From: Diphasiastrum complanatum
Taxonomy: Eukaryota > Streptophyta > Lycopodiopsida > Lycopodiales > Lycopodiaceae
Assembly (NCBI GenBank): GCA_029204225.1
Contig: CM055095.1
Coordinates: 50,910,841 to 50,974,840 of the forward strand
Direction: 5' to 3'
DNA: 64,000 nt
The position numbers and the translations under genes were made by a program. The notes under the pieces were generated by a model. It worked only from the letters and a program-made list of their open reading frames with translations. It was not told where the DNA came from and did no database searches. Positions 51,701 through 60,700 of the stretch are shown piece by piece (within the stretch, counting starts at the first letter, position 1; each line of letters begins with the position of its first letter).

Positions 51701-54700
51701 CAGATCTGAATGATGGCTGTTTTGGTCATGGAAACAATTTGATTGAAGCTAGAAAGCATAGGAATGGTAGCGCCCTCCTCCAAGGATCAGTATGCAACTG
51801 TCCTCAGCGAAATCTGATGAGAGGAGAGGGAGAAACATGAAAAAGATCAGATCAGATCCAAATGCGACCTCCTACTAGTATTCAGATCAAGGAGACAATG
51901 AAAAATGATGAAGATGGAAGATGATTCCATATGTACAATCATTGGCATGCAATTGCCAAGTGTTAGAATATTCATGCATGCTATGTTAGGTGGCAAATTA
52001 ACTTGTTCTCCCCCATGCACATGTGCATGGGGGTCTACCAAACTCAAGTGGACAAGTGGCATCATCATGCAAGAAGGCCCTCCACAAGTTTGTACTAAAA
52101 AAATTTGCCTAAGTTTATTTGGGCCTTAAAACTTTGGCCTCCAAATAAAACCATGTGCTATGTTTTATTTATTTAACTAGGTTTATATTTCAATAGTATC
52201 TCCATCACGAAGCTTCCCTCAGGCACCCATCAGTATATCAGACGATTCCTCTATCGCGCATATCTAGAGCGGACTTGGCATAACCAGCTAGGGGTTAAAC
52301 CAGCTTTTACCGGACACATTTCTTGGAGCTGGATGCATCTGGGACCCTGGTCATGCCATGTTACTTGGAGTCGGGACTGTCACATTGCCTCAGATTCACA
52401 CTGGGACAACTCAAGGTGTCTTCTCATCAGCTAGCTATTGAGACGGGGAGGTTCTATGGTATTCCCAGAGAGGAGCGGATTTGCCAGCTATGTTCTCTAG
52501 GTGAGGTAGAGTCTGAGGAGCACTTTATCTTCAGATGCCCAATATACTATGAGATCAGAGGGCGATATCACTGCCTGTTTCGAGACATGCCTACCACCCT
52601 ACGCTCCCTCACAGCCTATGAGGACCCACGATGTGTCGCTCTGTTGGTACGCGAGATGGTCATACTACGGAGAGATTTATACGGGACACCCCAGCATTTT
52701 CAGTCACAGCCACTGATCACTTCATTCTTCACTAGGCGGAGATCATGTGATTTACTGCCTGAGGATGATGATTCTGACGACGACGACTCACATGCTCATA
52801 GAGATCAGAGACAGTGTTACCCCCACCATCACGCTACTACCAGGATCACCAGACATCCTACACAGAGACGTACTATCACACATGCTCATAGAAATCTCAT
52901 AGCTAAAAGAAACAATAGCCTCCCTTGTCAATGAAAAGAGTTTGTTGCAGTCCAAAATTGTATAGTTGGAGCAGTCAGTTGGCAATTACAAGTTGATTGT
53001 ATCCACAACAACAAACAACAAGCCCGCTCTTTTCTATGCTTAGCTTCTTTGATAGGTGCCTGAAGAGTGAAGATATGGTCGGTAGTAGAGTAATGGGCTC
53101 GAAATCCTACCTGGCCCAATCCATATAATCTACTGCTCTCAGCCTTTGAGCTCATTGTAAACTAAAGGATAGTACCATATAGCTTCGCAAGAAGATGTCC
53201 AATCATGATAGTGTATTAGTGCGATAGTTACCAGGGATCATGGGGCGCCATTTTTGTGAATAGGGTGGATGATATTGGTGCACCAGGAGGATGGGAAGCC
53301 AGAGAGAATAGCACAATTGAGGAGAGTGGCTAAGGTGAGGATAAGTAAGTTTGCAACATGGATCAATAGCTTAGATTCGAGGTCCTTGATGTCTCTCGCC
53401 CTATGGCCACAAGAACCATATTAGAGGTGAAGAAGGTGAATTTAGATGGCTGGGGAGAGAGAAATGGGTGAGTCAATAGGTACAATGTAGAGCCTAGTAG
53501 CATAATTGGCCCAAATGTGGAGGTCATCTAGGAGAGGTGGTGGGGCACGAGGGATAAACTCATGTCAAAAAGTGCCAGCGGAAGAGCTGAAAAGGTCAAC
53601 GAGGTGTCTTCCTTTGGAGTCATCACAGGCACAGTTGTCACGACGGAGCATATGATTACATGATAGGTGAGAGGAGCGAGGAGGTGAGGGGCATGTGTAC
53701 ATGCATGAGTGACAATGTGATGAAGAGAGCAACATTCCACATCATACCAAGGAGGGTGTAGAGAGCGAGCACACAATAGATATCCTTCACACCATAACCT
53801 ATCAAATTTTTTACGGCCAAATCTTGGGCTATGTGATTAAATCGTTGATTAATAATTCAACCATAGAATCCAATGTTTTACAGAACCTTAGAGACCTTGG
53901 GTTGTGATGCCATGTTATAACTCAAGTAGAGGAGCAAGATTGTGCTTATCGAATTTTTGGATTAAGTGTACAAGTAGTAAAGCCTATTTTTTTTTTTGTT
54001 CATGTGTGGCTATTGCTGTCTCTTTCTATTGTATTTTATGTTTGCAATTGTGCTACATATCATGGGGATCGAATGAATGATTGCTAGTATAGGTAATAAG
54101 ATCCGACGCTAACACTCATGTCATTCCCAACATTCTGGGTACCATTATGAGGCATAGAAGGAAAGGCCAAAGAGGCACCAGTGTGAAGAAATTATGGACA
54201 ATACATTGAACCATGGGCCTCAACATAATGCTAGACCCTCTAGCATTAGAATAAAGTCACTTAGTCTTGTCGATAGGGACTTGACATTTGGATAAACTTG
54301 CTTAGTGTTATTGGGCTCGTAGCCCTAACCCTTGCTCATTGCCAGCTATAAATAAGCATGATGCCGGTTAATTTGGTAGATGTGGTTGATTATAGAGTAG
54401 CTTCTGCTTACAACAATTCAGTTTAATTTTAGTTCAACGTAGCTTACATTCATCTTCGTATTACCTTGTTTGGGGGTCTTTTTGTTTTGGCAAACACCAA
54501 TGGATCCTTTAGCAGCTTTGTTACGGCACCAATGGATCCTTTAGCAGCTTTGTTACAGAGTGTCTTAAAGGGATCTTAATTCACATAGCCATTCGGATGA
54601 CATTTCCAGTTTTGTGGTTTTTTCTTAATTTTATATGCAGCATTAGCATCTTGATTTTGTTGCTTCTTCCTTTTTGTCCACATTTTGCTGCATCTTCAAT

Positions 54701-57700
54701 ATCCAGCTTTTATCAACTTCTTTTTTGAGATAACCCTTCTTCTACATCAACGGTTGGTGGCTGCTTCTTTAGTGTGCATTTCCTCAGTCTTTTCTTTTGT
54801 GTCAATATATCGTGGCATCTTCTTCGGCATATGCATTTCTGCAACAATCTTCCGTTTTTAACCTGTTAAGTAATTTCTAGCATTGAGAGATTTTTTTTTG
54901 GAAGGGAAGAGTTATAGACATGTACTCGAGGCATTATTTTGTTACTTTATTGTACTTGGAGCCATTATTTCATTTTGACCTTTAAAGTGCTAACTAAAAG
55001 AACAGAGGTTTTCAAGGCTTGACTAGTGTCAGAATAACAATGAGTCAGTCTATATAAGTATTCATGCCTCTTGCCAAGTGCAAGAATCTTATTCCACATG
55101 GGGCTGGAATCTTCATCTCTCAACAACCATACATTGAGCAGATGTTGAAACAAGACATTGATCAGACTCAAACTCTACCCTATGACCTAAATTAGTAATT
55201 CTACTTACTGATAACAGATTCGTAGAGAGTTTAGGTACACACAAATCTTCTGATAGTAGTTTGAATTGATCATGACGATCTAATTCAAAACATCTGGTGA
55301 TTTGTCCCTTTTCTTCCTTGAAGGTCATTAGTCCAACTGTTTGGCAGTGCCCTGACTTTGAGGTAGAGTGCTGAACCCTTAGTGGCTTTCAACCAGTTTA
55401 AATAGATATTGTCCCCTTTCATTTTAGTAGTTGACAATCATAGGACCGAGAGCTTCTTTGAGGAAGAAATTGTGGTAGCATTCCTCTATAGGAGATCCTG
55501 CAAACTGTTCTAATGCTCAGTATCTTGATATCTTGGTTGGAGATTTTTTCTGATAGTTTGCTTTTATATTCTACTGTTTCATGCATATCTTGCGTCATGT
55601 TCTTAACCACATTAAACGTTAAGAACTCCTCTCCATTACAACCAGACGTGAGAATCTTTAAAAGATCCATTTCACCTATCTGGTACATATCTATGTGTGT
55701 TGTACTTGTACGTTCTCTTCTTTGTTCAAAGCTTAAGCAAAAGCAATCAATCAATTGAGCTTGTCTATGATAAGCATGTGTGATAATGGATTTATCAAAT
55801 GAGAAGTGCCAAAATCTTTTTTCAGGTTCATGTGATAGGTTGTCGGGACGATATGGTTTTTTTCACTAAATGATATTGAATGGGCATTTGCAAAATCTAC
55901 TTCATTAGGGCCCTTTTTGAACTCAAAAAGGGCCTCTTCCTTGCCTAAACATGTTTGATAATCTCGATTAATTAACTTGCTAACAGTCCTATGTGGCAGT
56001 TCACCTTGGGTTTAGCTTGAGTTAGAACCTAGTCACATAGGTTGCACTTGAACCTAGTATATTAAATGAATATATAATTAAATTTAATACTTGGCAAAAG
56101 AATGATTTATTTTTGAATTTGTGAAGAGCTGAAATTTTTTTCACACTTCATTGGTCTTTTTCTTAGCTTTATTTTGGTGATAATATATGTTGTAAATTTT
56201 TCATTTTTCATTTTGAAATGTTAAAGAAACGGTTAAAGGGGAGGGGTCCCCCCCTTGTACCTAAGAAACAAAATTTTTTGCAAGTGTAAGGGGGGTACCC
56301 CACGCCCCCTTTCCCATACTCCACCTTGTGCACGGCCGCCAAATAAGTTTTTGAAAGCGTAAGAGGGGTGCCCCCCCCCCCCCCTTCCCATGCTCCAACC
56401 TGCACGGCCGCCATCATGCAGGGTCGTGCAAGTTCCTGCGCCCCAGCAAATGCACTTCGGGCCACTAGCTGTCTCAGTGCCCAGCGCGCAGGCTAGCCTC
56501 AGAAAGCGCACTTTTTTGAAAGCCTTAAGGAGGCGCTTGCTTGGGCCTGTTCATCTTCTTATAACGTTTTTGCAGGAAATTGAAGGGCACCTTCACCTAT
56601 TTGAGAGCTAGCAGTAGGGCCCCCCGCCCACCCATGCTCAAACCAATTGCATGTGATGTTGACTCAATTACATGCTGAAAATTTCAGATTTACTTCTTAA
56701 ATGAAGATACACGTGTTTTACACACATTTCTTGCTGAAATTTCCCTGTTGGTGAGCTTGGAGTAGGGCGCTACCATCAGCTCTATATGCACATAGTGTGA
56801 TCTTTTTAGCCACAAATTTCTGGTTTTGGTTTAGGCTTCATTTGAAGTCTACCTATTTGTGAGCATTCTGCTTTTTGTGCAGAAATCAGCCACCTATTTC
56901 ATTACTTGTTGAGCAGATTGCATGTGGAGTATTGCAATCTATTGTGCTCATAATTGCAGCTTTGAAATTGCTGCCCTTTGAGTAGATTTTGACTTGGAAA
57001 GTCTATTTCCTATCTACTACAAGCTAATTTTTCTGTTATGGCTAAAGAATCGGAGTCTATTGGTTCTTTATTTGATGAAGATAGGCTGGATGGCACAAAC
57101 TATTCCTTGTGATGCTACATGATAAAGAACAGAAGTGGTATCGACGAGATGCACAAGCACATTCCGTCATTGCATTATCAGTAAAGAGATCTATCCTTCC
57201 TCATATTAGATCATGCAAGACTTCCAAAAGTGCTTGGGACTCTTGCCAAGATGTTTCAAGTAAAGAATGCGGCAAAAGTGGTATATCTTCGAAATCAACT
57301 TTCTATCTTGAAAATGCAAGAAGGTGATTTGCTTACAAACCACTTGACGAAGATCAAGGATCTTCGAGAGGAGCTTCTTAGTATTGATGAGGTGATTGAG
57401 AACTCACAATTTGTATTTATTACTCTCAACTCTCTTCCTAATTCTTACCTTTCATTTGTGTCATCATTGAGCATTTCTCTTAGGGGACAGCGAATCTCCT
57501 TCGACGAACTTGTTGGCTTACTTCTTCAAGAAGAGCAAACAAGGATCAACTTTGGTGAAAAAGAAGATCAAGCTTTCTTTGCAAAAGGCAAAGGCAAAGG
57601 CAAGTGGAAAGGGAAGCCTTCTTTCAACACTTCCAAAGATGATCAAAAATATAAGGAAGCTCAAGATCAAGGCTCCAAGAAGAAGAGTAAGTGCCACTAT

Positions 57701-60700
57701 TGCAAGAAGTTTGGGCGTCACATCAAAGAATGTAGGAAGAGACTTGCAAAGGAATCAAGTTCACATTCTTTGGAGTTGGCTGAATTATGGCATGCTAGGT
57801 TTGGACATCTCAACTTTGCTAGCTTGAAGATGTTGAAGAGATTCAATATGGTTGAAATTATTCCTAATATTGAGCATCCCGAAGGACATGTATGTGAAGG
57901 ATGCATACTTGGAAAATTTCAAAGGCAAGCTTTTCCAATTGATGGAACTATTAGAATTGATGGCAAATTTGATTTGGTTCATAGTGATATATGTGGTCCA
58001 ATGAGGACCGAATCCATTGGAAGGTGTAAATACTTTGTTACTTTTATCGATGACCTTTCAAGATTTACATGGATTTATCCAATGAAGGCAAAATCTGAAA
58101 TTTTTCAACGCTTTAAGGATTTTCTAGCAATGATAAAAAATCAGTTCGGGCACTCTTTGAAAATCTTACGTATCGACCGAGGAGGGGAATATATAAAGAA
58201 TACGTTCGGTACTTATCTTCAAAGCAAAGGTATCCATCATCAAATGACAACCCCTTACACACCTCAACAAAATGGTGTTGCCGAAAGAAAGAATCGCACT
58301 ATCATGGAGATGGCTCGATGCATGCTCAAGGCAAAGGGCCTACCTCACAAGTTTTGGGCTGAAGTAGTTATAACTGCGGCTTACATTAGTAATCGGTGTC
58401 TTACTAAAGCCTTGAAGGTATTAACTCCTTATGAAGTTTGGTATGGTAAGAAGCCTACTGTTTCTCACTTACGCATCTTTGGTTGCACGGCTTATGCTTT
58501 CATTCCCGATAAGCTAAAAACCAAGCTTGATGATAAAGGAGTTAAATGCATATTTGTTGGTTATAGTAGCAAAAGCAAGGGCTATAGGTTGTTCAATATG
58601 GATACTAATAAAATCATAGTGAGTCGTGATGTTCATTTTGATGAAAAGATCTCCTATGATGTTGCGCCCACTCCTGTCATGAAAGGGGACTTCCCCCATG
58701 ATGCATATGTTGAAATATTTCCAGATTTGGTTTTGCCATCTAATTATGAAGAGAAGAGACTGCCATCAACTTCTAGTGGACAGCCCACTACTCCTTCAAT
58801 TTTGCAGCCCATAGTTCATCAAGAAGAACCTATTTATTGATGAAGAATAGCCTGTTGAAAGCATTGGACAGCAAGGTCCAAGTTTGGAACACTTTGGACA
58901 GCAAAGTGTTGACCAAGGTAAGGCTGTTGGACAGCCCAAACCAGTCCCTAAATGGTTGTTGCAGACTTTGTAGGACAACAAAGTGGACCATGTCTATGAA
59001 GGGAAGACTCGTTCATTGCCTCTACTAAATTAGTAGAATTTGCTGATTTTTTTGATTTTGCTCTAACTTCTATTGAGGATGGTGCAATAGAACCTGTTTT
59101 TTATGAGCAGGCCAGAGGAGTAAAATGTTGGGAGGATGCGATGCAAGAGGAGTACAACTCACTCATGAAGAACCACACTTGGGTTCTTGTTGATCTTCCA
59201 CATGGGGCTGGAATCTTCATCTCTCAACAATGATACATTGAGCAGATGTTGAAACAATCTTCTTTTTTCAAGTCACCGCAAGTTGATGCATATGATGGAT
59301 ACATTAGTGAAAAGTTTCATGCGAAACCTTTTCAATTTGATGTTTTAGCAAAGGCTGAAAAATTCGAGCACTCTTTGGAACCTTTTTGTACTAATCGAGG
59401 AGGGAGTCAACATGTGTCAATTAGTACTTTTGTTCAAAGTGTTAAGAGTGAGCATTTGTTTAGAGAGAATTTTTCATTACTTGAAGATTCTTCTATGTCA
59501 TTCCATGCCTCTACGAGGGACAACTTTGATGACGCCATCGTTGATGCATCTCTTGATAGTTTGCCAAATTTTTATAATGAAGACGTTGGACAGTAGGTCA
59601 GTCATCTTCTTTTGGTCATTTACAGCCCATTTTACATCATGAGCAGTCCATTATGCTTCAAGAACAGTCTGCGGAAGATTATGGACAACATGGTCCATGT
59701 TGGGAACACTTTGTTGAACACTTTGGGCAACAAAGTGTTGAACAACCCATAACTGTTCCTTGTCGGCTATTGGAGACTTTGCATGACAACAAAGAGATGT
59801 CTTACTACGAAGGGAAGGCACATGCCTCTTTAAAATCAGTACCTCTTGCTGATTTTTTTGGTTCTACACTTACTCTTCATCATGATATTGGTACATTACC
59901 TATTCTATGTGAGCAAGTCATTGATGGTAAGGTTCGGGAGGATGTGATGCCAAAAGGGTTTGGTACTTTTTTTTATTGTCCTTATGGTAAGAAGTATTTT
60001 CGAATGATGTGGGAGCCTATGATGGATTACAAGTCCATGTTTCGACTTATTGCCAAGTTTATATTGGTTCCGTACTTCGGATGGAGCATGCAAATCCTCA
60101 CCCTTTGACTTGATGCTTCATTATTACACATTCTTTTCCTTTTATATGTTGGACATGATTGGGGATGAGATTTCGACTACTTCGGTGCGAAGTTTATTTG
60201 GCGACATGAAGTTCGAACAACAATGTAACTTATAGAAAGTTGGATAGTCAATAGTCAAGTAGTTGGTTAGCCAATAGTCATGAAGTTGGATAGACATCTT
60301 GGACTATATATATGTGTGCATCCCATTTGTATGAGACACTTTTGTAAGCAATACTGACTATTCTCCTTGGCTGTCCACGAGTTTCTACAAGAGGGTTTCT
60401 AGCCATCTCTCTCTTTCTTTTGAGAATGCTTTGTGTGATTGAATAGTTAAGATCTTGGATCCTTAGGCTTCTATTTCCTACAGTTGACTAAGCTCCATGT
60501 AACAAACTAACAATATGCAATCACAAACATTATGGAGTGTGCACCTAATTGATGATTTCAAAGTAAGATCTGAAACTTTAATGGCGAAACAGCAGTTATG
60601 AATATCTAAAGAAGTCGGGTGCTTCCCGAATTGTCATCCTATTGGATGTTGATGCATGTGGGCATGATCAATAAAGACATTACAAAACTCAGCATATAAG

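Larger units (their letters stand above)
57038..60482 (+). mobile_element. decayed, internally deleted Ty1/Copia (plus strand)
   Basis: Gag starts at ATG 57038. An integrase-containing frame ends at 58840, followed by RT scraps and a duplicated non-catalytic segment (58850-60110), then an LTR-like end (about 60241-60482). No matching 5' LTR lies before 57038. Protease and most of RT are missing, and RNase H is not recognised. Confidence 0.75.
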
